A stretch of DNA of 35,375 nucleotides. Origin: Bacteroidales bacterium UBA3653 (GTDB taxonomy: Bacteria > Bacteroidota > Bacteroidia > Bacteroidales > Paludibacteraceae). Both the position numbers and the translations under genes were made by a program. This document shows, piece by piece, positions 1-6,120 of this stretch. Position 1 is the first letter of the stretch. Each line of letters begins with the position of its first letter. The stretch is from contig DFKE01000002.1 of the NCBI GenBank assembly GCA_002373505.1, forward strand, positions 133,211-168,585. The letters are read 5' to 3'. The notes under the pieces were generated by a model, which did not search any database, was not told the DNA's origin, and saw nothing but the letters and a program-made list of their open reading frames with translations.

Positions 1-326
1 TGGTAAATGACCAAATGGTAAATGTTTTGGCGTTGGGTCAGGAAGCCCACCTCATGCGTGCCGTCACAGGCTGCGAGGCGGCGCGGTACAACGAGTTCTG
101 GTCCAATATCTTTGACTCGCTCTATACCGCTAAATACCGCGATATCATACAGTCGGAATATCCGGTTGTCTTCTGTTCCTTCACGCCCCAGTTCAAGACC
201 AAACCGGAATATACCGACGGCGACAGCGAAATGGAGAGAATGCTCCTGAAAGAGGGCTATACACCTCTGGACAGAAAAGAATACAAATACATGATTTATC
301 TTCCACCGAACACGATACACGAATGA
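1..326 (+). CDS. 3' end of an unidentified protein (partial at window edge)
   Basis: The frame is open from the first base to the TGA at 324-326, so this is probably the C-terminal part of a longer protein. An ATG at 15 exists, but it sits in an AAATGACC-type tandem repeat like those at gene junctions elsewhere here, so a short gene starting there is also possible. The visible 103 residues are hydrophilic with aromatic clusters (FWSNIFDSLYTAKY, EYPVVFCSFTPQF), contain no membrane segment, and match no family I recognise. The stop overlaps the start of holA by four bases (ATGA), which suggests translational coupling and one operon. Confidence 0.5.
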   Translation, partial: VNDQMVNVLALGQEAHLMRAVTGCEAARYNEFWSNIFDSLYTAKYRDIIQSEYPVVFCSFTPQFKTKPEYTDGDSEMERMLLKEGYTPLDRKEYKYMIYLPPNTIHE

Positions 327-1375
327 CTAAGAAGTATGCTGATATTAAGGCCTCTTTGAAGGCCGGCGATTACGCACCGGTTTATTTCCTCTGCGGAGAA
401 GAACCATATTATATTGATAATGTGTGTGATTTTATTGTGCAGAACGCGCTTGACCCCATGGCGCGGGAGTTTGACCAACAGATCCTTTACGGGCGTGATC
501 TGCCCGGAACGGACATAGCTCCGGTCATCTCGGCGGCAAGAGGATATGCTATGATGGGAGGAAGAAAAGTGGTTGTCGTGCGAGAGGCGCAGGCGGTTAA
601 GAAATGGGATGCGCTGGAGGCGTATCTTAATGCTATCATGCCGCAAACGGTACTCGTCATTGCGTACAAAGGCAAACCCGACAAACGCCAGAATATATGG
701 AAACATGTGGCGGAGCACCCTCAAGTCGTCTGGATGCAATCCGACAAACTCCGCGACTACGAAGTGGAGAAATGGATCAATGCCTATATCCGGGATTATA
801 ATAACTCCCCGTCCTTCAGGAAGGGGGTGGGGGAAGGCCTTACTATCGACCCTCGCGTTGCGCCGATTCTGGCGGACCATTTGGGTACGGATCTGTCGGC
901 TATCGTTGGCGCGCTGGATAAACTGATTGCGGGGCGGCCAGAGGGCGTCAATGTCATTGATGCGGCGCTGGTTGAGCGCAATATAGGAATCTCGAAGGAT
1001 TATAATATTATGGAATTGCAGGCGGCGCTCATTCGCGGGGATGTGGTCAAGGCGAACCGTATCACGCAGTATTTTGCAGGCAGCAAGGACCATCCTATGA
1101 TTCGGGAAATGGCACCGCTATTCAGCTTCTTCTCAAATCTGCTGATGTATCATTACTTGCCGTCGAAAGCACCGGCTGTCGTTGCTAAAGAGTTGGGAAT
1201 AAACCCCTATTTCGTAAAGGATTATGAGATGGCAGCCCGTCGTTATCCTGCCGGAAAGACTTTCTTAATCATGGGATATTTCCGGGATATCGATGCCCGA
1301 CTGAAGGGTATCAACAACCCCTCCGCCAAAGACGCCGATCTGTGGAAAGAGTTGATCTTCAAGATCATGCACTAA
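323..1375 (+). CDS. holA: DNA polymerase III subunit delta
   Basis: This is the clamp-loader delta subunit (350 aa, normal length), which opens the sliding clamp in the replisome. The N-terminus has the family pattern KAGDYAPVYFLCGEEPYYID, a degenerate P-loop-like start (GEEPYYID), followed by the AAA+-like domain with KWDALEAYL and VLVIAYKGKPDKR. The C-terminal collar domain carries IGISKDYNIMELQAALIRGD and the FFSNLLMYHYL helix, as in Bacteroidetes HolA. ATG 323 overlaps the upstream stop by four bases. The last 111 bp lie antisense to the end of the DUF4296 gene on the other strand. Identification is firm; the neighbouring gene arrangement was not checked against references. Confidence 0.93.
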   Translation: MTKKYADIKASLKAGDYAPVYFLCGEEPYYIDNVCDFIVQNALDPMAREFDQQILYGRDLPGTDIAPVISAARGYAMMGGRKVVVVREAQAVKKWDALEAYLNAIMPQTVLVIAYKGKPDKRQNIWKHVAEHPQVVWMQSDKLRDYEVEKWINAYIRDYNNSPSFRKGVGEGLTIDPRVAPILADHLGTDLSAIVGALDKLIAGRPEGVNVIDAALVERNIGISKDYNIMELQAALIRGDVVKANRITQYFAGSKDHPMIREMAPLFSFFSNLLMYHYLPSKAPAVVAKELGINPYFVKDYEMAARRYPAGKTFLIMGYFRDIDARLKGINNPSAKDADLWKELIFKIMH

Positions 1376-1870
1376 CGGCCGCCATGAATTGCCATGACCG
1401 TTCTGCATCACCCATAGCACGCTGTCCAGGTCTCTCCGGCTGAATGAAGAGTGGGGATTCCGGCTCTCGTCATCTATCATCGGTACCCCGTTACCCGGAC
1501 CACTTAATTCATCTTCGTGAAGCGTCCGGTACGCCTCCTCTTCGGCGGCTAAGTCTTTGAGCACTTTCGGGTATATCTTATTGAAGAACTGCGGATGAGC
1601 TGTGTACCATACGAGCGAAGAGTCAAACTGCGCTTGCGTCACACCGTGTTTCTCCAGAGCCTGCGCGTAATACAGGTCTCGGGTCTCGTAATCCGTGATC
1701 CGTACACCGCTTACCTGCAGCACCGCATCGGTCTTATGGAGTTCCGCCAAGACCTTGCGCATCTCGCGGGAACTCAATATACCCCGTGGCCTGCAACCCG
1801 TCAGGGTCAGGGACAATGTGACGATGCACAATGTACAAAGGAATACTATGTAAGACCTTTCATCTTTCAC
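1265..1870 (-). CDS. DUF4296 family lipoprotein
   Basis: This is a 201-aa protein with an N-terminal signal and lipobox (about residues 10-26, ending LTLTGC), so it is probably anchored to a membrane as a lipoprotein. Residues about 30-120 match the Bacteroidetes DUF4296 pattern: an early MRKVLAELHKTDAVLQ helix, YYAQALEKHGVTQAQFDSSLVWYTAHPQFF, then IYPKVLKDL. The function of the family is unknown. It lies just downstream of lspA, the lipoprotein signal peptidase, in the same direction. The start ATG is inside a GAAAG-type tandem repeat. The C-terminal region after about residue 130 is low in recognisable features, and its last 37 codons are antisense to holA. Confidence 0.8.
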   Translation of the reverse strand: MKDERSYIVFLCTLCIVTLSLTLTGCRPRGILSSREMRKVLAELHKTDAVLQVSGVRITDYETRDLYYAQALEKHGVTQAQFDSSLVWYTAHPQFFNKIYPKVLKDLAAEEEAYRTLHEDELSGPGNGVPMIDDESRNPHSSFSRRDLDSVLWVMQNGHGNSWRPLVHDLEDQLFPQIGVFGGGVVDTLQSGIDIPEISHD

Positions 1871-1990
1871 CTTTCGACTATTTGCTTTTAACTTTCAACT
1901 CCAAAACTTCTTTCAACTTTCAACTTTCAACTTTCAACTTTAAATTTTCCCCTTTCACCTTTCACTTTTCACCTTTCACTTTTCTTCTCT
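1861..1990. repeat. CTTTCAA/CTTTCAC tandem-repeat junction
   Basis: About 130 bp consist almost entirely of degenerate heptamers of the CTTTCAA and CTTTCAC type (GAAAGTT/GAAAGGT on the minus strand). The array fills the junction between lspA and the DUF4296 gene. Its left end contains the DUF4296 start codon, and its right end encodes the last lspA codons and the lspA stop (KSER then TGA). The same words recur at 21.86, 24.78 and 25.39 kb and inside several reading frames. Confidence 0.85.
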
Positions 1991-2511
1991 TTCATGTAGA
2001 ACAGCAGAATCACTGCTACGGCGCAGGTGATACAACTGTCGGCGAAGTTGAACACCGGCCGGAAGAACAGCACCTCGCCTGCACTGTTGCGGATCAGTGG
2101 GAAATAGAACATATCTACCACCCGTCCGTAGAACCAGCCGGCATAGCCGAATAGTTTGCCGTAGAAAACGCAGTCGATGATGTTTCCTGCCGCGCCGGCT
2201 ATGATGAATGCGATCGTTGCGATATAGCCGGTCTTGGCATGCTGGCGGTATATCAGCGTGTGAGTGTACCAGCCTAATAGACCTACCGCCAGCAGACGGA
2301 ACAGGGTCAGTGCCAGTTTGGAGAACCATTCAATGCCGAATGCCATGCCGTTGTTCTCTACGTAGCATAGCCAGAACCAGGAGAACACCTCGTGACTCTC
2401 GCCTAAGGCGTAATGGGTGGCGATATATAGTTTGATCGCTTGGTCTATCAGCAAGGCTCCGGCTATGATCCCTGCTACCATCAGACTCAGTTTCGTTTCC
2501 TTAGAAATCAT
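1969..2511 (-). CDS. lspA: Lipoprotein signal peptidase (signal peptidase II)
   Basis: This inner-membrane aspartyl protease removes signal peptides from prolipoproteins. The 180 aa include four hydrophobic segments (about residues 9-30, 63-85, 93-115, 155-173). The two catalytic aspartates are visible in the family motifs AGNIIDC and FNFADS, and ENNGMAFG matches the conserved N-G-AFG region. It follows metK on the minus strand; the metK stop and the lspA start are only a few bases apart and both lie in a TTTATGATTT repeat. The final residues KEKKSER come from the GAAAG-type repeat, so the C-terminus was probably set by repeat growth. Its neighbour downstream is itself a predicted lipoprotein. 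Confidence 0.95.
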   Translation of the reverse strand: MISKETKLSLMVAGIIAGALLIDQAIKLYIATHYALGESHEVFSWFWLCYVENNGMAFGIEWFSKLALTLFRLLAVGLLGWYTHTLIYRQHAKTGYIATIAFIIAGAAGNIIDCVFYGKLFGYAGWFYGRVVDMFYFPLIRNSAGEVLFFRPVFNFADSCITCAVAVILLFYMKEKKSER

Positions 2512-2535
2512 AAATCATAAATTTGAAATCATAAA
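2508..2535. repeat. TTTATGATTT junction repeat between metK and lspA
   Basis: Read on the minus strand this is a short array of TTTATGATTT-like units. It encodes the last residues of MetK (FMISNL), supplies the metK TGA stop, and supplies the lspA ATG with its first codons (ATGATTTC). Confidence 0.7.
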
Positions 2536-3843
2536 TGCCTTCTTCACTTCTTCCAGCCGGTCCAGTTTCTCCCAGGTGAATAACTCTACCTCGCGGGTGA
2601 AAGTATTGCCGTCGGAGTCGATGAATGTCTTCGTCACTACCTCGTTGGTCCGGCCTACATGACCGTATTTGGCGGTCTCTTCGTACATCGGCTGTGTCAG
2701 TTTGAGGGCGCGGATGATGGCTGCAGGACGCAGGTCGAACAGCTCGTTCACTTTCTCTGCTATCTCGGCGTCGCTCATCGCTACTTGTGCCGTGCCGTAT
2801 GTGTTGACGTAGAGCGATACGGGTTTGGCTACGCCGATGGCGTAACTCACCTGTACCAGCGCCTCGTGTGCCACGCCGGCTGCTACCAGATGTTTGGCTA
2901 TCCATCGTGCTGCATAGGCGGCGGAACGATCTACTTTGGACGGATCTTTGCCGCTGAATGCGCCGCCGCCGTGTGCGCCGCGACCGCCGTAGGTATCTAC
3001 AATGATCTTGCGTCCCGTCAGACCCGTGTCGCCGTGAGGACCGCCGATAACGAAGTTTCCTGTCGGGTTCACCAGCAGTTTGGCGTTCTTGTCCTCCAGA
3101 AACTTATGCAGCAGGTGCCCGTAACGGCTGTCTCTTGTCGCTACGCGGGGCAGCAGAATCTCAATCACGTCCTTCTTAATGAGTTCCGGCGTTACCTTGA
3201 TGCTTTCGACTTTCGACTTTTGACTTTCGACTATATTCTCGTCGTGCTGTGTACTCAACACAATCGTATCTATGCGCACGGGACGCTGTCCGCAGGGCTT
3301 GCCGTCTTGGTCGCGCACCTCTTCGTATTCGATCGTCACTTGGCTCTTGCTGTCCGGACGAAGGTAAAGCATCTGTTTGCCTTCCTTCCGTATGCGGGCG
3401 AGGGTATATACTAAGGTGTGCGCCAGATCCAGAGTCAGAGGCATGTAGTTGTCTGTCTCGTCCGTGGCGTAGCCGAACATCATGCCTTGGTCGCCTGCGC
3501 CTTGTTCGTCCGCTTCGGCGCGGCTCACGCCCATGTTGATGTCCTGGCTCTGGGCATGCAGGGCGGACAGTATGCCGCAACTCTCCGCCTCAAATTTGTA
3601 TTCCGCTTTGGTATAGCCGATCTCGGCGATGGTCTTGCGGGCTATCTGTTGTACATCTACCCAGCCCTTGCAACTAACCTCTCCGGCTATCACCACCTGA
3701 CCTGTCGTACACAGCGTCTCGCAGGCCACATGAGCCTGTGGGTCCTGTGCCAGCATATTGTCCAGTATCGCATCCGATATCTGGTCACTCACTTTGTCCG
3801 GATGTCCTTCCGACACCGATTCACTTGTAAATAAATAATGCAT
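2515..3843 (-). CDS. metK: S-adenosylmethionine synthetase
   Basis: This enzyme makes S-adenosylmethionine from methionine and ATP. Starting at ATG 3843 it gives 442 aa, beginning MHYLFTSESVSEGHPDKVSDQ, the standard N-terminus. The longer open frame to 3903 runs through the riboswitch and terminator and is not credible. Signatures are GHPDKVSDQISDAILD, the DQGMMFGYA loop, GPHGDTGLTGRKIIVDTYGG and GGGAFSGKDPSKVDRSAAY. The protein is longer than the roughly 385-residue E. coli form, as usual in Bacteroidetes. A variable loop about residues 204-222 (ENIVESQKSKVESIKV) is encoded by the same GAAAG-type repeat found between genes. Expression is probably controlled by the SAM-II-like leader just upstream. 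Confidence 0.96.
   Translation of the reverse strand: MHYLFTSESVSEGHPDKVSDQISDAILDNMLAQDPQAHVACETLCTTGQVVIAGEVSCKGWVDVQQIARKTIAEIGYTKAEYKFEAESCGILSALHAQSQDINMGVSRAEADEQGAGDQGMMFGYATDETDNYMPLTLDLAHTLVYTLARIRKEGKQMLYLRPDSKSQVTIEYEEVRDQDGKPCGQRPVRIDTIVLSTQHDENIVESQKSKVESIKVTPELIKKDVIEILLPRVATRDSRYGHLLHKFLEDKNAKLLVNPTGNFVIGGPHGDTGLTGRKIIVDTYGGRGAHGGGAFSGKDPSKVDRSAAYAARWIAKHLVAAGVAHEALVQVSYAIGVAKPVSLYVNTYGTAQVAMSDAEIAEKVNELFDLRPAAIIRALKLTQPMYEETAKYGHVGRTNEVVTKTFIDSDGNTFTREVELFTWEKLDRLEEVKKAFMISNL
3201..3235. repeat. In-frame GAAAGTCGAAAGTC repeat inside metK
   Basis: About 35 bp of tandem CTTTCGA/CTTTTGA units lie within metK and are translated as part of a surface-loop insertion (ESQKSKVES). The unit resembles the junction heptamers at 1861-1990. 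The reading frame is preserved. Confidence 0.75.
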
Positions 3844-3855
3844 ATCTTTTCTGAT

Positions 3856-3888
3856 AAAAAAACCGCAAGCGACTGTTTGGTCTTGCGG
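3856..3888 (-). terminator. Intrinsic terminator (attenuator) in the metK leader
   Basis: On the minus strand CCGCAAG (3888-3882), a 12-nt loop and CTTGCGG (3869-3863) form a perfect 7-bp stem followed directly by seven T (3862-3856). It ends 12 nt before the metK ATG and directly follows the SAM-II-like aptamer, which is where an attenuator is expected. Its left arm and loop can also pair with the aptamer (see findings). Confidence 0.8.
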
Positions 3889-3890
3889 CA

Positions 3891-3940
3891 CAAGTTTTAG
3901 CATTTTTTAACGAGGTTGCAAGCAGTCAAATCCATCCTCT
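3891..3940 (-). promoter_or_regulatory. SAM-II-like riboswitch upstream of metK
   Basis: The metK leader on the minus strand has the conserved words of the SAM-II (metA) aptamer in order: stem GAGG (3939-3936), loop with GGATTTGA then GCTTGCAA, closing CCTC (3915-3912), then GTTAAAAAATGCTAAAAC (3911-3894). In known SAM-II RNAs the loop pairs with the GCTAAA segment to form a pseudoknot around the ligand. It lies between the metK promoter and an intrinsic terminator and precedes the SAM synthetase gene, so feedback by SAM is the natural reading. The assignment is by motif recall, not a covariance search. Confidence 0.82.
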
Positions 3941-3965
3941 TTTTATGTTAAAATCAAAATCTGGT

Positions 3966-3997
3966 GCAAAGGTACAACAAAAATTGCACATACGCAA
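3966..3997 (-). promoter_or_regulatory. Promoter of metK
   Basis: On the minus strand TTG (3997-3995), 20 nt, then TACCTTTGC (3974-3966) match the Bacteroidetes sigma factor consensus. Transcription should start near 3960, giving a leader of about 115 nt that contains the riboswitch. The TTG box lies inside the end of the palindromic repeat 3989-4146. Confidence 0.8.
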
Positions 3998-4146
3998 GCG
4001 TTTGGTCATTTTTTTGCCAAATAAAATGTATTTTATCTGTTGTGTGGGACTATGAGACGTTTATGCTTGCATAAAAACGGCTTACAGGCTCATACAACAG
4101 GAAAGCCTTTAGGCTTGGCAAAAAAATGTCCGAATGCTTGCGTATG
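3989..4146. repeat. MITE-like palindromic repeat, copy 1
   Basis: About 158 bp bounded by imperfect terminal inverted repeats of about 32 bp: one end reads CATACGCAAGCG, GACCA or GTCATTTTTTTGCC in the same order as the complement of the other (TTGGCAAAAAAATGTCC, TGCTTGCGTATG). A diverged copy in the opposite orientation lies at 30317-30457, with long shared blocks such as GGCTTTCCTGTTG, AAGCCGTTTTTAT, ATAAACGTCT and CAACAGATAAAAT. No reading frame of note is inside. The element ends in a TTGCGTATG box that forms part of the metK promoter. Confidence 0.75.
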
Positions 4147-4337
4147 TCCCGCAGGACGCGACTGTACTTTCGAGGTGGGACGGCTTTAGCCGTGTCGGTG
4201 CCCTCGAAGTACAACCGCACCAACTCCAATATAGCACCTACTACAACAAAAATCCCGTTCATTCATGCGTATGCCCCGCAAGACGCGACCGTACTTTCGA
4301 AGGGGTCCCCTTTGGGGGAGGAGGTCGAAGTACAAAC
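4140..4337. repeat. Two related hairpin repeats
   Basis: Two units of about 70-75 bp (4140-4213 and 4266-4333) begin GCGTATG(T/C)CCCGCA(G/A)GACGCGAC and contain an inverted repeat, GTACTTTCGA at the left and TCGAAGTAC at the right. Their centres differ: GACGGC-TTTA-GCCGTG in the first, GGGGTCCCCTTTGGGGG in the second. Each is followed by ACAACAAAAATCCCG or a close variant. A related remnant (TTGTACCTTCGACCACCTCC) borders the second palindromic repeat at 30.29 kb. Short frames through the region look like chance. Confidence 0.6.
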
Positions 4338-4420
4338 AAAAATCCCGCTCCGGGTGGTTATCACGCGAAGCGAAAATCAAACAAGCCGTGAACGAAATGC
4401 AATAATCGTTCGCAAGATAA

Positions 4421-4453
4421 GAAGAAAAATGCATTTTTTTGATATTTTTCTTC
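4421..4453. other. Long-stem hairpin preceding operator A
   Basis: GAAGAAAAAT (4421-4430) and ATTTTTCTTC (4444-4453) form a perfect 10-bp stem with a 13-nt T-rich loop just upstream of the operator-like inverted repeat. It could be a terminator for transcription entering the island or part of a protein-binding site. Function cannot be told from the sequence. Confidence 0.45.
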
Positions 4454-4457
4454 GTTC

Positions 4458-4476
4458 ACTCCCATGTTTTGGGAGT
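4458..4476. promoter_or_regulatory. Operator-like inverted repeat A
   Basis: ACTCCC-N7-GGGAGT followed about 10 nt later by a -7-like TAATTTTGC and GCGAAAATCA. The same element recurs at 5689, 11670 and, degenerate, 13714, always in the context T-rich tract, TTCACTCCC, N7, GGGAGTTT, TAnTTTTGCAGCGAAAATCA. This copy precedes the 35-aa membrane peptide and the WYL regulator. It may be the binding site of that regulator. Confidence 0.6.
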
Positions 4477-4555
4477 TTTTGGCAGTAATTTTGCAGCGAA
4501 AATCAAAGATAATCGTTCCCGAAAGGGATAAGAATTTGAAAAACAAGGTTATTTA

Positions 4556-4663
4556 ATGTCAAAAATTAGTACGATTATGGACAATTCAATTAAAAGTTTG
4601 GTAATGGATACAATCAGTATCATCAGTATGTTTTTCCTCGCCGCAGTGTTGCTGTGCGTATAA
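4556..4663 (+). CDS. 35-aa hydrophobic peptide
   Basis: ATG 4556 to TAA 4661-4663 encodes 35 residues with a polar N-terminal part (MSKISTIMDNSIKSL) and a continuous hydrophobic C-terminal segment (about residues 20-35, containing SMFFLAAVLLCV), which would cross a membrane once. It is preceded at a reasonable distance by operator A and a -7-like box, giving a leader of about 55 nt, and is followed at 4687 by the promoter of the WYL gene. Size and shape resemble small membrane toxins or regulatory peptides, but there is no family match, so it may also be a chance frame. No clear Shine-Dalgarno site is seen, as is normal here. Confidence 0.4.
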   Translation: MSKISTIMDNSIKSLVMDTISIISMFFLAAVLLCV

Positions 4664-4686
4664 AATCACCCCAAACATAATTTTTG

Positions 4687-4719
4687 TTTGCATATGTCAA
4701 AAAAAAGCACTATCTTTGC
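4687..4719 (+). promoter_or_regulatory. Promoter of the WYL regulator gene
   Basis: TTTG (4687-4690), 20 nt, TATCTTTGC (4711-4719). The start site is expected near 4725, only about 13 nt before ATG 4738, which rules out the upstream ATG at 4684 that lies in the promoter itself. Confidence 0.8.
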
Positions 4720-4737
4720 AGCGTTAAAGAATCTCCT

Positions 4738-5652
4738 ATGTCCGTAGTACAATATAAGAAATATTTTTGGTTGGTAGATACCATCCGTAGTGCGGGGAAG
4801 ATCAGCCGGGAGGAGATCGACCGCAAATGGGCGAGTGCGAGAATCAACGACAATCACGAACCGCGGTTGGCAGACAGCACTTTCTTCCGCTACAAGAACG
4901 ATGTAGAAGAACTATTCGACATCGAGATCCTGTGCGACCGGGCAACGGGGCAATACTACATTGACGATACGGATCTTAACTCACGCACCAAACAGTGGCT
5001 CCTCTCGCAGTTTGCGGTAAGCCAGTCATTAGACACCAGTCGTGAGCTGCGCGACCGCATCCTGTATGAACCTATTCCCGAAGGCACTGAGTACCTGACG
5101 ACCATCGTCAATGCCATGCGCGACAGTAAGTGGTTGCAAGTTTCACATTTACGATTCGACAGCAAGGAAGCACCGCATATCTTTCTTCTTGCACCATTGT
5201 GTCTAAAAGTATTCAAGCAGCGGTGGTATGTATTAGGTTTCGTAGAAGAGATAGACGGTGTACACACCACGCCTAAAGACGAACCGCGACTGTATGCGTT
5301 GGACCGTATCAAACATATGGAGACGATGGAAAAGACATTCCGGTTACCAAAGAACTTCGAACCGCATTCGTATTTTGCCGGCTATTACGGTGTTTTCCGA
5401 GGCAAGCAGTTCACCCCGGAGCTTATCCGTGCACGTTTATCGGAAAACGCAGCTCCATTTATCCGTTCCCTCCCGCTTCATCATTCGCAAAAAGAGGTCG
5501 AGCCGTGCGTTTTTGAGTGGTTCGTTGCCCCAACGCTTGACTTCATCCAACAGCTCCGCACGCATGGTTCAGAGATAGAGATTATCGCGCCGCAATCCTT
5601 GCGCCAACAATTCGCTGACGAAGCAAGAAAAGTCCTTAAAATGTACGAATGA
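4738..5652 (+). CDS. WYL-domain transcriptional regulator
   Basis: The 304-aa protein has an N-terminal winged-helix-like part (about residues 1-75, QYKKYFWLVDTIRSAGKISREEIDRKW, STFFRYKNDVEELFDIEI) and a WYL domain (about 115-205: LQVSHLRFDSKEAPHIFLLAPLCLKVFKQRWYVLGFVE, LYALDRIKHMETMEKTF), then a C-terminal WCX-like region ending FADEARKVLKMYE. WYL regulators such as BrxR and CapW bind inverted repeats and control phage-defence loci; the WYL domain is thought to sense a nucleic-acid or nucleotide ligand. This gene lies at the head of the accessory island, beside repeated inverted-repeat promoters, so it is the natural candidate for island control. Start chosen from the promoter position. Family assignment is strong; the regulon is inferred. 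Confidence 0.88.
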   Translation: MSVVQYKKYFWLVDTIRSAGKISREEIDRKWASARINDNHEPRLADSTFFRYKNDVEELFDIEILCDRATGQYYIDDTDLNSRTKQWLLSQFAVSQSLDTSRELRDRILYEPIPEGTEYLTTIVNAMRDSKWLQVSHLRFDSKEAPHIFLLAPLCLKVFKQRWYVLGFVEEIDGVHTTPKDEPRLYALDRIKHMETMEKTFRLPKNFEPHSYFAGYYGVFRGKQFTPELIRARLSENAAPFIRSLPLHHSQKEVEPCVFEWFVAPTLDFIQQLRTHGSEIEIIAPQSLRQQFADEARKVLKMYE

Positions 5653-5688
5653 GCGGAAAAAAGCACTTTTTTGCATTTTTCTTGTTTC

Positions 5689-5707
5689 ACTCCCGAGTTT
5701 TGGGAGT
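5689..5707. promoter_or_regulatory. Operator-like inverted repeat B with promoter
   Basis: ACTCCC-GAGTTTT-GGGAGT, followed by TAGTACTTTTGC as the -7-like box and GCGAAAATCAGAAAT as the presumed transcript start region. No TTTG box lies at the usual 19-20 nt, because the inverted repeat occupies that space; this suggests a regulated promoter. It drives the HIRAN and PARG-like pair. A weak A6/T6 hairpin just after the WYL stop (5657-5672) may end the WYL transcript. Confidence 0.65.
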
Positions 5708-5770
5708 TTGATGTAGTACTTTTGCAGCGAAAATCAGAAATGTACGCATTATCCCTGATTGAAAACTGCT

Positions 5771-6109
5771 ATGAGAATCAAAACGAACAAGGAGCATTTC
5801 CTTAGCTGCAATGTAGCAGCATTCACCTATCACGAAGGCTGTGAGGTGTTTGACAAACTGAAAGTCGGCAAAAGAGTGACATTAGTGCGTGAGGACGAGA
5901 ATCCTTACGACCATAATGCCGTAGCGATTTTCTTCGGCGAAACGCATATCGGCTACATCCCTCGCCGACAGAATGAAACTATTGCCAAATTTCTTGATTT
6001 AGGTTATGGTGACATCTTTGAAGCTCGGATTCAGTCGGTGGATGCCGCTGCTCATCCTGAGGAGCAAGTGAATATCGTGATCTATCTCAAAAGGAAAGCA
6101 GACAAGTAA
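5771..6109 (+). CDS. HIRAN-domain protein
   Basis: A 112-aa stand-alone HIRAN domain. The signature is readable through most of its length: CNVAAFTYHEGCEVFDKLKVG, VTLVREDENPYDHNAVAIFF, GETHIGYIPRRQNETIAKFLDLG and a final beta strand VNIVIYLKRK. HIRAN domains bind 3' single-stranded DNA ends, as in HLTF, and are found alone or fused to nucleases and helicases in bacteria. It is the first gene behind operator B, 11 bp ahead of the PARG-like gene, so the two are probably one transcript. ATG 5771 is chosen; a TTG codon twelve bases earlier is in frame but unnecessary. Its partner and substrate are unknown. Confidence 0.85.
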   Translation: MRIKTNKEHFLSCNVAAFTYHEGCEVFDKLKVGKRVTLVREDENPYDHNAVAIFFGETHIGYIPRRQNETIAKFLDLGYGDIFEARIQSVDAAAHPEEQVNIVIYLKRKADK

Positions 6110-6120
6110 AGAAAATACCT

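Noticed and set aside
296..1093. A 265-codon open frame opposite holA
   Set aside because: Shadow of holA; no independent start signal or motif.
1861..1990. Tandem repeats considered as a CRISPR array
   Set aside because: Units are 7-8 bp without unique spacers of fixed length, and no cas gene is in the window.
2659..3414. A 251-codon open frame opposite metK
   Set aside because: metK on the other strand is certain, and this frame has no family features.
4126..4488. Overlapping short frames across the hairpin repeats, including one of 120 codons
   Set aside because: They translate repeats and palindromes in several frames and lack start signals.
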